64,000 nt of DNA from Bimastos eiseni (GCA_959347315.1 OY365818.1:7985961-8049960); one strand, 5' to 3'. Positions 44,827-57,789 are shown, counted from the first letter of the stretch. The notes: a model not told the origin generated them from the letters alone. Made by a program: numbers and translations.

Positions 44827-45490
44827 GTTTTTATATACAGGATGTAATAGCCACCAAAACACTTTCTTAGTTGAACTTTTCAAATTGTAATTGTTTTTTC
44901 ATTTGTGAATAAAAAAATAACCCAAAATTTAAAACAACGAGTTTATCGAATAATTAAAGTTATTCCATCCTTAAATTTGCGCCCTTTCTATATTTTCGCG
45001 CTATGCCACGGCACAGCTGGAACCGCCTTTGGTACTGTAAATAGTACTATTGTTCAGTAAATAAACTGCTATACGTTGGTCAAACAACACAACTAGGTCT
45101 ATACTTTTGACAGAGATTGTCACGATTAGTCAAATTGGATTAGCTAATCATTTGGAGAAAAAATGAATTTGTATCCAAATCGATTTTCAAATTTCAGTAG
45201 CAGTTATAACTCTTGTCGATTTGCCGAAATTATATGCCAGGACTTCGGAGTTTATAGATCTTGGTGCATTATAGGCCTATTTATTCGGAGCTGCCACGCC
45301 GAGGAAGCTTCTGAATATTTAGTATTTTAAGATGCGCTGTATAAACAATCAGATACGATACAATAATGTTTCAAAATTGTCAAAACGTTGCCATTATACT
45401 GGCTATATATGAAACCAAACTAATCCGAGTGAATTATCTTATTATTTAGTATTTATGAACTATTTTAAACACCTCCGCTGCGAAAACTCA

Positions 45491-45575
45491 GAAAGTGTCA
45501 GTCCCAAGCATGGAGAAAGGAGGAGGGAGAAGCTGATGATCTTTGCTATCACACAGTGTCGTTAAACTGCAACTG
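45491..45575 (+). repeat. interspersed repeat family C copy (in unit copy 1)
   Basis: CAGTCCCAAGCATGGAGAAA, GGAGGAGGGAGAAGCTGATG, then CACACAGTGTCGTTAAACTG. Confidence 0.8.
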
Positions 45576-45786
45576 TATACCTGACCTGGAGGAATTATCA
45601 TAATGATGAAAGCAGCAGCACTAAGCATCGGGCGACGGTACTTCCTAAAGAATTAAGATCGCATATTTAAATTGTAACTGTAATTGAAATTGTAGCTGAA
45701 CATTTATGCAGCGCCACTCTGAGATTCAGATGCGCTCCCTACTCAGCACAGGCGCTCCGAAATAACATTCCAGATCCCTATAGGTG

Positions 45787-46150
45787 GAGAAATTCGGGTC
45801 CCCTAAAGCTTAGGTAGAAATGCCGTGCTATATGTAGAGAAATTCAAGGCCACTGGCTAGAGAACTTCAGGGCTCTTAGGTATATAAATTCTGGGTCCCT
45901 GGGCAGAGAAATTCAGGGCCCCTAAGTATAGAAATTCCGGGCCCTAGGTGTAGAAATTCCGGGCCTCTAGGTATAGAAATTCCGAGTCCCGAGGTAGAAA
46001 AATATTCTGAGCCCATTTGTATAGAAATTTCTGGCCCTATGAAGAGAAAATCCGGGCTCCACTTTTAGAAACCCAGGGCCCTAGGTAGAGAAATTCAGGT
46101 CCTTTAGGTATAGAAATTCAGGGCCTTAGGCAGAGAAATTTTACGCCACT
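45787..46150 (+). repeat. AGAAATTC-GGGCCC minisatellite, ~20-24 bp units
   Basis: About 16 diverged units of the type GGTATAGAAATTCCGGGCCC; several contain the GGGCCC palindrome. Repeated in unit copy 2 at 52890-53253. Confidence 0.85.
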
Positions 46151-46992
46151 AGGCAGTGACGGATTTATAAGACGGAAATGGGCGTGTGATATATATATTA
46201 AAAATTAAATAGTATGGAATACTCCGGTGCTTGAAGTTTGAGCTGATTAAGTGTCGGTTGTTCAAACTTTGCATAACTGATCATAGTGATATTATTCATA
46301 AGTGTCTGCGGACCCAGTCCAGGCCGCTAAAACCGCCGGACCTCTGGAGCCTGGGCAGTTAACCTTCTGTCGCCCACTCAGCGGGCCTGTCCAAGATCCG
46401 ACTAGAATATGATACTCTTCAGGCGTTTCCGATACAGAGGAAGAGATCGGGGATGGGGAGAACAAACCTCGATTCCTACCGGAGATGGACCGACGGAGAG
46501 GCCGACACGAGGTATACTCTCGAATTTAACAGTAGCACCAGTGTCAGATTTCACGTGGGGGTGAGGATTAGAGGGGTTGGGGCCCAACTCCAGCTAAAAG
46601 GACGTTGATACACTGCGGGATTCCTCAGATTCCAAGCAATTTTTATCAGCCAAACCTCTGCTTCTTTTTGGGCAAATCATTCCATCAGTAGCACCCAAAC
46701 AATTATTCATATATTGCAATGGTCTGCTTTGTGACACTCCCTGTATCATAATATCAACATATGAATATTTATTATTAATTAATTTACTAATCGCTCAAGC
46801 GTTGGACAACCAGAGGGTTTCGGTTTCAGGTGGATTATTAGCGTCACCCTTCTGTATATCAAGACCTTGGACAGGCGCCATTGCAACACGGAAATGGTGA
46901 ATTAGACCTATAAGATGGAATCAGAAGAACGTCAGTGTTGAAGGAGTCCAATTCAGTCGAAGAGCGTACATACAAATATTAAAATGGTAAAC

Positions 46993-47056
46993 GTAGTCTC
47001 AGAACTTCTAAATCGCCGGGCACCGGCTTATTCACGAGGGCTCCGTCGACGCAGAG
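46993..47056 (-). repeat. interspersed repeat family B copy (in unit copy 1)
   Basis: Minus strand: CCCTCGTGAATAAGCCGGTG, CCCGGCGATTTAGAAGTTCT. The GAGTGGCG segment is missing. Confidence 0.65.
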
Positions 47057-47540
47057 GGGTTATCAGGAGAGTAGTCCGGGGGCTGTCTTTGTTCATTTCC
47101 TCTATCCAATGACCTAACCCTAAAAACTAAATGAACTCAGTTGTTACACCGTAAGACCGCAATAGAACATTCGTGTGAACGCTTACTGCAGTCACTCCAC
47201 CCCTCACCCTCCTACCACCCCTCGCCACCCCTCCCCCTCCTACCACCCCCCGCTCCCCCCCCCCCCCCAATCATCGGGCTTGCAGTATTCCCATTTTCCC
47301 ATACACCACACGATTCACATGTTATTCTTCGTAGCAACGAGTGTCGCCATCTGTCGAATATATGAAGTAAGAACTATCAGTGGCGCCATCTGCGATGTGC
47401 TGTAGTAGCGTCGTTGGCGAAAGGAATTCTATACAGCATGAAAAGAACGTCCATCTAGGCTTTGTGCATTACGAAAAGGCTCTCGATGTAGTGGATTCTG
47501 AGAAATCAAAGCAGAAAACTATGGGTGAACAGGAAAGACA

Positions 47541-47576
47541 TATAGCGCCTTTGAGAGGTTCTCACAAGGCGCTATA
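47541..47576. repeat. 36 bp palindrome TATAGCGCC...GGCGCTATA
   Basis: Arms TATAGCGCCTT and AAGGCGCTATA with TGAGA/TCTCA inside make a nearly perfect hairpin. Similar TATAGCGCC ends occur in family D repeats. Confidence 0.7.
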
Positions 47577-47607
47577 TAAATAGCCAGATACATACACACA
47601 TGCAGAA

Positions 47608-47756
47608 GACTCTGGAAACCGGACTAGGACAACCCTTTTAACAACCCATTTGATTCAATGCAGCGCTCGTGAATAAGCTGGTGCCCTGCGCTTGGTTTTA
47701 AAGTGGCGCTTTAGAAGTTTGGAGGTTGCGATTACGATTGAGGCTTACGATTACGA
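47608..47756 (+). repeat. interspersed repeat family B copy (in unit copy 1)
   Basis: Long copy from GACTCTGGAAACCGGACTAG through ATTCAATGCAGCGCTCGTGA and TTAAAGTGGCGCTTTAGAAG to two GATTACGA-type tails. Confidence 0.85.
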
Positions 47757-48424
47757 AAGTAGGTAGGAGTAAAAGGAGAATGCAAAACAAAGAGGAATTT
47801 TTCGGAGGCAGGAGGGAGGCGAGGGGCCCACTGTTCACTCTCGCCAAAACTCTGTGACATCTATATTGAAGAATTAATAGGAAAGCCGATGGAAGGCGTG
47901 ACGGAGGGCGAAAATAAAGAGATACTTAGGGCCTACTACAAATGGTGGCTGAAATAAGATCTCTGCCGTAAATGATCAGAAGCCGACAGTGAAAATGGTT
48001 GGGAAAGTGGGTCACTTAATGAGGGAAAACTCCCTCCTAAGAATAATAATTGAGGGAAGAATTGGAGGGAAACAGGCAATTTTGAGGAGGATCGAAAATT
48101 ATGTTGCTGGACTGGATGATGCGGTGGTTACAATAAAGTTGAAAGAGAGAGCGATAAAAAGTGACGAATGGCTGCTGTACACCCTGCGTTGGAGGGCAGA
48201 AAGAACCAAGAGAAACGCCATCTATCGAATAGAAACATTCGTTTAAGCGGTTACTTTGTATTCGCCAGGTGGCGCCAGACGTCTTCAGCAACGAACAATC
48301 ATAGAAGCTGCAGCTGCCCGAGTTTGGACAAGTGTCATTTCAAGCTGTATGATGACATGTCGTGTTATGATGACATGTCTGACACGTAATGCATGTCATG
48401 CCAGTCACGACATGTCATAATGGA

Positions 48425-48690
48425 ACAGGACAGGACTGGACAAAAACAGGGCAAGAGAAAACAGAACAGGACATGAGAGAACAACACAGGGAAGGACATG
48501 ACATAAACGAAAGAGAACAGGACAAAACAAGAGAGAACAAGACATGACAAGAGAGAACAGGACAAGACAAGAGAGAACAGGACAAGATAAGAGAGAAGAA
48601 GACTTGACAAAGGAGACTAAGACAAGACAAGAGAGAACATGACAAGACAAGAGATAACATGACAAGACAGGAGAGAACAAGACAGGCTAG
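48425..48690 (+). repeat. GACAAGAGAGAACA minisatellite
   Basis: About 18 units of 10-20 bp on the theme GACAAGACAAGAGAGAACAG. Low-complexity frames read across it on the minus strand. Second copy at 55527-55792. Confidence 0.85.
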
Positions 48691-49001
48691 GTCATAAGGA
48701 TTATGAGGCAAAACAGAATAGAGTATCCTGCTATTCGGAAACAACATTTTCAATGAGAAGCAGTTCTGCTTGAGTTTCTAGAGCGAGGAAAAAGAATGGA
48801 ATTCCGTTGTGGTGCTATTATTAAACAAACACACACACACACACACAGATATTGTTTTCTAGGGCTTCGCGTATTTGGCAGTCGACCAGAAGATCCTGGG
48901 TTCATATTCCCACGTAAACATTTCGTTTATATCACGAAATCACGAAATTCTTGGTGACTCGGTGGTATTATTTTGTTTAGGTGACCTAGGGAATCAAGAT
49001 A

Positions 49002-49088
49002 GCTAACGCTCATGAATAAGCTGGTGCCATGCATCTGGCTTTAGAGTGGCGCTTTAGAAGTTTGGAGATATGAATTAACGATTACGAC
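49002..49088 (+). repeat. interspersed repeat family B copy (in unit copy 1)
   Basis: CGCTCATGAATAAGCTGGTG, CCATGCATCTGGC, TTTAGAGTGGCGCTTTAGAA, then GGAGATATGAATTAACGATT. Confidence 0.8.
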
Positions 49089-49599
49089 TAGCTTCGATAC
49101 CAAAGATATTCATCTGGATAGCTTAGATAATTTAGATAATCAATCTAACTTATATGTATACCTTGATATCCCATGGAGTCAATGATATATAGCAATATAT
49201 ATATATATGCATATATATATATGTATGTATGTATGTGTATATAAATATAGTCCACCACCCACCACTGTCGATGGAGGGACTAGACGGCGAGGAAGAAAGC
49301 GGAAAGGAAGAACAGAAATATATGGATCTACAATTTGCCTAATTGAATAGGCCGTATATTCTGAGGCTATTGTTGAATGCAGTCCTATTTTTTTAAAACA
49401 AAACTTCAGCAGTGGATTGAATTGCATACCAATTAATAGACTTTAAGCTTTTCGTATAACGAATATTGCATTAGAGACTTTTTGATTATTCTGTACAGTT
49501 TCAATGGCGTCAAAACTCAAACATCGCTTGTTGTTGCGAATGACTTGTAGGCCTAATGTCATACTTTGGAGCCGTGGTTTCTGCATTGTGTGAAAATTT

Positions 49600-49980
49600 C
49601 CAATCATCTGTCTTTCCGTCCGTCCTTCCTTCTATCCTTCCATCTATCCATTCATTCATTCATCCATCCATCCATCGTTTCAGCCATCGATTCACTCATC
49701 AATAAATAAATTAATTAATTAATTAATCAATAAATAAATCAGTTAATCACGAATGAATGAATGAGTCAATGAATGAATCAATCAATCAATTAATCAGTCA
49801 GTCAATCAATCAAATAATGAATGAAACAATCAGTCAGTCAGTCAGTCAATTAATGAATTAATCAGTCAATCAATCAATCAGTCAATTAATCGATCGACTG
49901 ATCAATCAAACAAACAATCAATACGTCCATCTATCCATCCATCACTCACTCAATCAATCCATCCATTCACATGTCATTCA
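49600..49980 (+). repeat. degenerate CATC / AATC / CAGT tetranucleotide mix
   Basis: Runs of CATC, TTAA, ATCA, GAAT and CAGT units succeed one another. Duplicate at 56702-57082. Confidence 0.8.
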
Positions 49981-50019
49981 ATTCATCTGATGATGAATCC
50001 TTTCATTTGCCCATCCTTT

Positions 50020-50687
50020 CTTCTATCAATCTCTGCATACTCCTCCTCTCTTCATTCCTCCTTCTGCTACCAGTCTTCCTGCTCCACGCTCTCCTCATCC
50101 TCCCCTTCCACCTTCCTCCATCCACCCCCCACCCCCTTCTCCCCTATTCCTACTTCTCCCCTCTTCCTCCTCTTAGCATCGTTCCTCCTTTGCAGTTCTT
50201 TCGTCAATTCGCACGCTCTCGCCTTACCTCATTCTGCTGCAAATTATCATCGTCATTCTCTATCGACACCTCCCCAACACGCATCCTTTCCTTCCCCATC
50301 CTCCCCATTCTCCTCCTCCTCCTCCTCTTCCTTCTCCTCATCCTTCTCAGAGTCCAATGCGGCAGCAGCAGCAGCGGCGGCAGTCTCCAATCGTCCGCAG
50401 TTGACATGATGAGCGTCAGTTGATGACATTCTCTCCGAAACAACGCTCGATGCAGACGACGACAAATCAACGACAAATGACGACAGAGACAATCACCAGA
50501 CGAACAATTCAATTCCAATACTCCCCTTTCCATCCTCCTCGTCCTCCTCTTCCTTCCTTCCTCCTCCTCTCGTTAACATCTTCCTCGACATATTCTGATA
50601 CCGCTTTCCCCAACTCCTCTCTGACAGTCTGTCCTCATCTTCCATTTTTCTCCTCAGCCACATCCATCTTCTTGAGTCGGTTGGTCG
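50020..50687 (+). repeat. pyrimidine-rich low-complexity stretch before (GTCA)n array 2
   Basis: CTCCTC/TTCCTC-rich with a short GCAGCAGCAGCGGCGGCAG patch (50360-50378). The 139- and 150-codon open frames here are Ser/Leu/Pro low complexity. I do not accept them as genes. Confidence 0.6.
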
Positions 50688-51098
50688 GTCAGTCAGTCAG
50701 TCAGTCAGTCAGTCAGTCAGTCAGTCAGTCAGTCAGTCAGTCAGTCAGTCAGTCAGTCAGTCAGTCAGTCAGTCAGTCAGTCAGTCAGTCAGTCAGTCAG
50801 TCAGTCAGTCAGTCAGTCAGTCAGTCAGTCAGTCAGTCAGTCAGTCAGTCAGTCAGTCAGTCAGTCAGTCAGTCAGTCAGTCAGTCAGTCAGTCAGTCAG
50901 TCAGTCAGTCAGTCAGTCAGTCAGTCAGTCAGTCAGTCAGTCAGTCAGTCAGTCAGTCAGTCAGTCAGTCAGTCAGTCAGTCAGTCAGTCAGTCAGTCAG
51001 TCAGTCAGTCAGTCAGTCAGTCAGTCAGTCAGTCAGTCAGTCAGTCAGTCAGTCAGTCAGTCAGTCAGTCAGTCAGTCAGTCAGTCAGTCAGTCAGTC
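50688..51098 (+). repeat. (GTCA)n array 2 (junction between the duplicated units)
   Basis: 411 bp pure. Left flank (GAGTCGGTTGGTCG) equals that of array 3; right flank (GAAGAACTC) equals that of array 1. Confidence 0.97.
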
Positions 51099-51379
51099 GA
51101 AGAACTCATTTTGAACAGATAAATATAAATATTTTTTAAAGAAACTAAATATAACAATCTACAGAAATAGACCTAATAATCTCGAAGTCAGTCAATATTA
51201 TAACCAAACTCAATTATGGCCTAAATGTTTTCTTAAACAGCAGGCAACTCGTGATGACTGATGACGTAAAGTTTGTAAACATGGATGTTATAAACCAAAT
51301 TTACCAAACAACAAAACATAGATAAATTATGCACTATAATGTAATATAAGCCTAAATATTATTTCTTTCAAGCTTTCAT

Positions 51380-51929
51380 CAGTGTTGGGTAAACTCATTC
51401 AAGAAATGAGTTAAATCAAAACTCAACTGATGCACCTCAAAATGAATTAAAACTCAAACTCAAAGTTTCCTCTACGAAATTAGTTAACTTAAACTCGGTT
51501 GTTAAATGAGTCAAGTCATCAACTCACACATGTCTCATACTAAGCACGTTCTAATCGAACGTTGTTCAAATGCAGTTACCACGAAATTGTATCATCAGTT
51601 TATTATTACTAATTTACTAGTATTACTGTTATTATTATTATTAATGGATAAATCAGGCTATTATTACGGAGTCAAAGTAAGCACCACAGTTCACATGTTT
51701 AACATTTCAAACATGATTGGCATTAGCTTGTTTCAACATTATGGGTCAAGTGAAGAATAGTGAGTTGATCTTAAAATTGACAGTTATAATTCAAACTCAC
51801 GGAAATAATGAATTAAATCAAACTCATAACTCACACTCTATGAGGTGAGTTAACTCAAACTCACAAATCACAGCAAGTGAGTTAATTCATGAGTTAAAAC
51901 TCATCTGAGCTAACTCGTACCCAACACTG
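51380..51929. mobile_element. hAT-like MITE (550 bp), copy 2
   Basis: Identical termini to copy 1. The right flank GCTTTTAT differs from the left flank GCTTTCAT by one base, so this copy keeps the better target duplication. Confidence 0.85.
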
Positions 51930-54548
51930 GCTTTTATATACAGGATGTAATAGCCACCAAAACACTTTCTTAGTTGAACTTTTCAAATTGTAATTGTTTT
52001 TTCATTTGTGAATAAAAAAATAACCCAAAATTTAAAACAACGAGTTTATCGAATAATTAAAGTTATTCCATCCTTAAATTTGCGCCCTTTCTATATTTTC
52101 GCGCTATGCCACGGCACAGCTGGAACCGCCTTTGGTACTGTAAATAGTACTATTGTTCAGTAAATAAACTGCTATACGTTGGTCAAACAACACAACTAGG
52201 TCTATACTTTTGACAGAGATTGTCACGATTAGTCAAATTGGATTAGCTAATCATTTGGAGAAAAAATGAATTTGTATCCAAATCGATTTTCAAATTTCAG
52301 TAGCAGTTATAACTCTTGTCGATTTGCCGAAATTATATGCCAGGACTTCGGAGTTTATAGATCTTGGTGCATTATAGGCCTATTTATTCGGAGCTGCCAC
52401 GCCGAGGAAGCTTCTGAATATTTAGTATTTTAAGATGCGCTGTATAAACAATCAGATACGATACAATAATGTTTCAAAATTGTCAAAACGTTGCCATTAT
52501 ACTGGCTATATATGAAACCAAACTAATCCGAGTGAATTATCTTATTATTTAGTATTTATGAACTATTTTAAACACCTCCGCTGCGAAAACTCAGAAAGTG
52601 TCAGTCCCAAGCATGGAGAAAGGAGGAGGGAGAAGCTGATGATCTTTGCTATCACACAGTGTCGTTAAACTGCAACTGTATACCTGACCTGGAGGAATTA
52701 TCATAATGATGAAAGCAGCAGCACTAAGCATCGGGCGACGGTACTTCCTAAAGAATTAAGATCGCATATTTAAATTGTAACTGTAATTGAAATTGTAGCT
52801 GAACATTTATGCAGCGCCACTCTGAGATTCAGATGCGCTCCTTACTCAGCACAGGCGCTCCGAAATAACATTCCAGATCCCTATAGGTGGAGAAATTCGG
52901 GTCCCCTAAAGCTTAGGTAGAAATGCCGTGCTATATGTAGAGAAATTCAAGGCCACTGGCTAGAGAACTTCAGGGCTCTTAGGTATATAAATTCTGGGTC
53001 CCTGGGCAGAGAAATTCAGGGCCCCTAAGTATAGAAATTCCGGGCCCTAGGTGTAGAAATTCCGGGCCTCTAGGTATAGAAATTCCGAGTCCCGAGGTAG
53101 AAAAATATTCTGAGCCCATTTGTATAGAAATTTCTGGCCCTATGAAGAGAAAATCCGGGCTCCACTTTTAGAAACCCAGGGCCCTAGGTAGAGAAATTCA
53201 GGTCCTTTAGGTATAGAAATTCAGGGCCTTAGGCAGAGAAATTTTACGCCACTAGGCAGTGACGGATTTATAAGACGGAAATGGGCGTGTGATATATATA
53301 TTAAAAATTAAATAGTATGGAATACTCCGGTGCTTGAAGTTTGAGCTGATTAAGTGTCGGTTGTTCAAACTTTGCATAACTGATCATAGTGATATTATTC
53401 ATAAGTGTCTGCGGACCCAGTCCAGGCCGCTAAAACCGCCGGACCTCTGGAGCCTGGGCAGTTAACCTTCTGTCGCCCACTCAGCGGGCCTGTCCAAGAT
53501 CCGACTAGAATATGATACTCTTCAGGCGTTTCCGATACAGAGGAAGAGATCGGGGATGGGGAGAACAAACCTCGATTCCTACCGGAGATGGACCGACGGA
53601 GAGGCCGACACGAGGTATACTCTCGAATTTAACAGTAGCACCAGTGTCAGATTTTTCACGTGGGGGTGAGGATTAGAGGGGTTGGGGCCCAACTCCAGCT
53701 AAAAGGACGTTGATACACTGCGGGATTCCTCAGATTCCAAGCAATTTTTATCAGCCAAACCTCTGCTTCTTTTTGGGCAAATCATTCCATCAGTAGCACC
53801 CAAACAATTATTCATATATTGCAATGGTCTGCTTTGTGACACTCCCTGTATCATAATATCAACATATGAATATTTATTATTAATTAATTTACTAATCGCT
53901 CAAGCGTTGGACAACCAGAGGGTTTCGGTTTCAGGTGGATTATTAGCGTCACCCTTCTGTATATCAAGACCTTGGACAGGCGCCATTGCAACACGGAAAT
54001 GGTGAATTAGACCTATAAGATGGAATCAGAAGAACGTCAGTGTTGAAGGAGTCCAATTCAGTCGAAGAGCGTACATACAAATATTAAAATGGTAAACGTA
54101 GTCTCAGAACTTCTAAATCGCCGGGCACCGGCTTATTCACGAGGGCTCCGTCGACGCAGAGGGGTTATCAGGAGAGTAGTCCGGGGGCTGTCTTTGTTCA
54201 TTTCCTCTATCCAATGACCTAACCCTAAAAACTAAATGAACTCAGTTGTTACACCGTAAGACCGCAATAGAACATTCGTGTGAACGCTTACTGCAGTCAC
54301 TCCACCCCTCACCCTCCTACCACCCCTCGCCACCCCTCCCCCTCCTACCACCCCCCGCTCCCCCCCCCCCCAATCATCGGGCTTGCAGTATTCCCATTTT
54401 CCCATACACCACACGATTCACATGTTATTCTTCGTAGCAACGAGTGTCGCCATCTGTCGAATATATGAAGTAAGAACTATCAGTGGCGCCATCTGCGATG
54501 TGCTGTAGTAGCGTCGTTGGCGAAAGGAATTCTATACAGCATGAAAAG

Positions 54549-55348
54549 AACGTCCATCTAGGCTTTGTGCATTACGAAAAGGCTCTCGATGTAGTGGATT
54601 CTGAGAAATCAAAGCAGAAAACTATGGGTGAACAGGAAAGACATATAGCGCCTTTGAGAGGTTCTCACAAGGCGCTATATAAATAGCCAGATACATACAC
54701 ACATGCAGAAGACTCTGGAAACCGGACTAGGACAACCCTTTTAACAACCCATTTGATTCAATGCAGCGCTCGTGAATAAGCTGGTGCCCTGCGCTTGGTT
54801 TTAAAGTGGCGCTTTAGAAGTTTGGAGGTTGCGATTACGATTGAGGCTTACGATTACGAAAGTAGGTAGGAGTAAAAGGAGAATGCAAACAAAGAGGAAT
54901 TTTTCGGAGGCAGGAGGGAGGCGAGGGGCCCACTGTTCACTCTCGCCAAAACTCTGTGACATCTATATTGAAGAATTAATAGGAAAGCCGATGGAAGGCG
55001 TGACGGAGGGCGAAAATAAAGAGATACTTAGGGCCTACTACAAATGGTGGCTGAAATAAGATCTCTGCCGTAAATGATCAGAAGCCGACAGTGAAAATGG
55101 TTGGGAAAGTGGGTCACTTAATGAGGGAAAACTCCCTCCTAAGAATAATAATTGAGGGAAGAATTGGAGGGAAACAGGCAATTTTGAGGAGGATCGAAAA
55201 TTATGTTGCTGGACTGGATGATGCGGTGGTTACAATAAAGTTGAAAGAGAGAGCGATAAAAAGTGACGAATGGCTGCTGTACACCCTGCGTTGGAGGGCA
55301 GAAAGAACCAAGAGAAACGCCATCTATCGAATAGAAACATTCGTTTAA
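54549..55348 (+). pseudogene. degenerate LINE reverse-transcriptase fragments (duplicate)
   Basis: Duplicate of 47446-48246. A one-base deletion (GCAAACAAAG versus GCAAAACAAAG) joins two frames, so the middle RT piece lies in a longer open frame (54829-55059) than in copy 1. Still dead, with the catalytic block missing. Confidence 0.65.
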
Positions 55349-57789
55349 GCGGTTACTTTGTATTCGCCAGGTGGCGCCAGACGTCTTCAGCAACGAACAA
55401 TCATAGAAGCTGCAGCTGCCCGAGTTTGGACAAGTGTCATTTCAAGCTGTATGATGACATGTCGTGTTATGATGACATGTCTGACACGTAATGCATGTCA
55501 TGCCAGTCACGACATGTCATAATGGAACAGGACAGGACTGGACAAAAACAGGGCAAGAGAAAACAGAACAGGACATGAGAGAACAACACAGGGAAGGACA
55601 TGACATAAACGAAAGAGAACAGGACAAAACAAGAGAGAACAAGACATGACAAGAGAGAACAGGACAAGACAAGAGAGAACAGGACAAGATAAGAGAGAAG
55701 AAGACTTGACAAAGGAGACTAAGACAAGACAAGAGAGAACATGACAAGACAAGAGATAACATGACAAGACAGGAGAGAACAAGACAGGCTAGGTCATAAG
55801 GATTATGAGGCAAAACAGAATAGAGTATCCTGCTATTCGGAAACAACATTTTCAATGAGAAGCAGTTCTGCTTGAGTTTCTAGAGCGAGGAAAAAGAATG
55901 GAATTCCGTTGTGGTGCTATTATTAAACAAACACACACACACACACACAGATATTGTTTTCTAGGGCTTCGCGTATTTGGCAGTCGACCAGAAGATCCTG
56001 GGTTCATATTCCCACGTAAACATTTCGTTTATATCACGAAATCACGAAATTCTTGGTGACTCGGTGGTATTATTTTGTTTAGGTGACCTAGGGAATCAAG
56101 ATAGCTAACGCTCATGAATAAGCTGGTGCCATGCATCTGGCTTTAGAGTGGCGCTTTAGAAGTTTGGAGATATGAATTAACGATTACGACTAGCTTCGAT
56201 ACCAAAGATATTCATCTGGATAGCTTAGATAATTTAGATAATCAATCTAACTTATATGTATACCTTGATATCCCATGGAGTCAATGATATATAGCAATAT
56301 ATATATATATGCATATATATATATGTATGTATGTATGTGTATATAAATATAGTCCACCACCCACCACTGTCGATGGAGGGACTAGACGGCGAGGAAGAAA
56401 GCGGAAAGGAAGAACAGAAATATATGGATCTACAATTTGCCTAATTGAATAGGCCGTATATTCTGAGGCTATTGTTGAATGCAGTCCTATTTTTTTAAAA
56501 CAAAACTTCAGCAGTGGATTGAATTGCATACCAATTAATAGACTTTAAGCTTTTCGTATAACGAATATTGCATTAGAGACTTTTTGATTATTCTGTACAG
56601 TTTCAATGGCGTCAAAACTCAAACATCGCTTGTTGTTGCGAATGACTTGTAGGCCTAATGTCATACTTTGGAGCCGTGGTTTCTGCATTGTGTGAAAATT
56701 TCCAATCATCTGTCTTTCCGTCCGTCCTTCCTTCTATCCTTCCATCTATCCATTCATTCATTCATCCATCCATCCATCGTTTCAGCCATCGATTCACTCA
56801 TCAATAAATAAATTAATTAATTAATTAATCAATAAATAAATCAGTTAATCACGAATGAATGAATGAGTCAATGAATGAATCAATCAATCAATTAATCAGT
56901 CAGTCAATCAATCAAATAATGAATGAAACAATCAGTCAGTCAGTCAGTCAATTAATGAATTAATCAGTCAATCAATCAATCAGTCAATTAATCGATCGAC
57001 TGATCAATCAAACAAACAATCAATACGTCCATCTATCCATCCATCACTCACTCAATCAATCCATCCATTCACATGTCATTCAATTCATCTGATGATGAAT
57101 CCTTTCATTTGCCCATCCTTTCTTCTATCAATCTCTGCATACTCCTCCTCTCTTCATTCCTCCTTCTGCTACCAGTCTTCCTGCTCCACGCTCTCCTCAT
57201 CCTCCCCTTCCACCTTCCTCCATCCACCCCCCACCCCCTTCTCCCCTATTCCTACTTCTCCCCTCTTCCTCCTCTTAGCATCGTTCCTCCTTTGCAGTTC
57301 TTTCGTCAATTCGCACGCTCTCGCCTTACCTCATTCTGCTGCAAATTATCATCGTCATTCTCTATCGACACCTCCCCAACACGCATCCTTTCCTTCCCCA
57401 TCCTCCCCATTCTCCTCCTCCTCCTCCTCTTCCTTCTCCTCATCCTTCTCAGAGTCCAATGCGGCAGCAGCAGCAGCGGCGGCAGTCTCCAATCGTCCGC
57501 AGTTGACATGATGAGCGTCAGTTGATGACATTCTCTCCGAAACAACGCTCGATGCAGACGACGACAAATCAACGACAAATGACGACAGAGACAATCACCA
57601 GACGAACAATTCAATTCCAATACTCCCCTTTCCATCCTCCTCGTCCTCCTCTTCCTTCCTTCCTCCTCCTCTCGTTAACATCTTCCTCGACATATTCTGA
57701 TACCGCTTTCCCCAACTCCTCTCTGACAGTCTGTCCTCATCTTCCATTTTTCTCCTCAGCCACATCCATCTTCTTGAGTCGGTTGGTCG

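Larger units (their letters stand above)
47446..48246 (+). pseudogene. degenerate LINE reverse-transcriptase fragments, interrupted by a palindrome and a family B repeat
   Basis: Three RT-derived pieces occur in order. NVHLGFVHYEKALDVVDSEK (47446-47505) resembles the RT block with FVDYEKAFD. RGAHCSLSPKLCDIYIEELI (about 47827-47886) resembles the QGC-LSP-LF-IY-EEL block. KVGHLMRENSLLRIIIEGRI (48001-48060) resembles the GHVMR...EGK C-terminal block. A 36 bp hairpin (47541-47576) and a family B copy (47608-47756) sit where the RT core should be, and the FADD catalytic block is absent. Frames shift between pieces. Dead copy; the LINE clade is not determined. Confidence 0.65.
44000..50687 (+). repeat. 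6.7 kb duplicated unit, copy 1
   Basis: Matches 51099-57789 base for base at an offset of 7099-7105. Differences found by eye: substitutions at 44828 (T versus C) and 45739 (C versus T), and four small indels (+4 near 44265, +2 near 46550, -2 in the C run near 47265, -1 near 47787). It contains a hAT-like MITE, LINE debris, two minisatellites and family B and C repeats, but no intact gene. Confidence 0.95.
51099..57789 (+). repeat. 6.7 kb duplicated unit, copy 2
   Basis: Same content and order as 44000-50687, including the MITE (51380-51929), family C copy (52594-52678), GGGCCC minisatellite (52890-53253), family B copies (about 54098-54161, 54711-54859 and 56104-56190), RT debris (54549-55348) and GACAAG minisatellite (55527-55792). 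Confidence 0.95.

Noticed and set aside
48425..48690. Possible CRISPR-like array of GACAAGAGAGAACA units
   Set aside because: Units vary in length, adjoin without unique spacers and lie in animal DNA; it is a minisatellite.
49971..50423. 150- and 139-residue open frames in the duplicated unit (again at 57073-57525)
   Set aside because: Ser/Leu/Pro low complexity in pyrimidine-rich DNA in two overlapping frames; the duplication explains the identical second copy, so it is not evidence of conservation.
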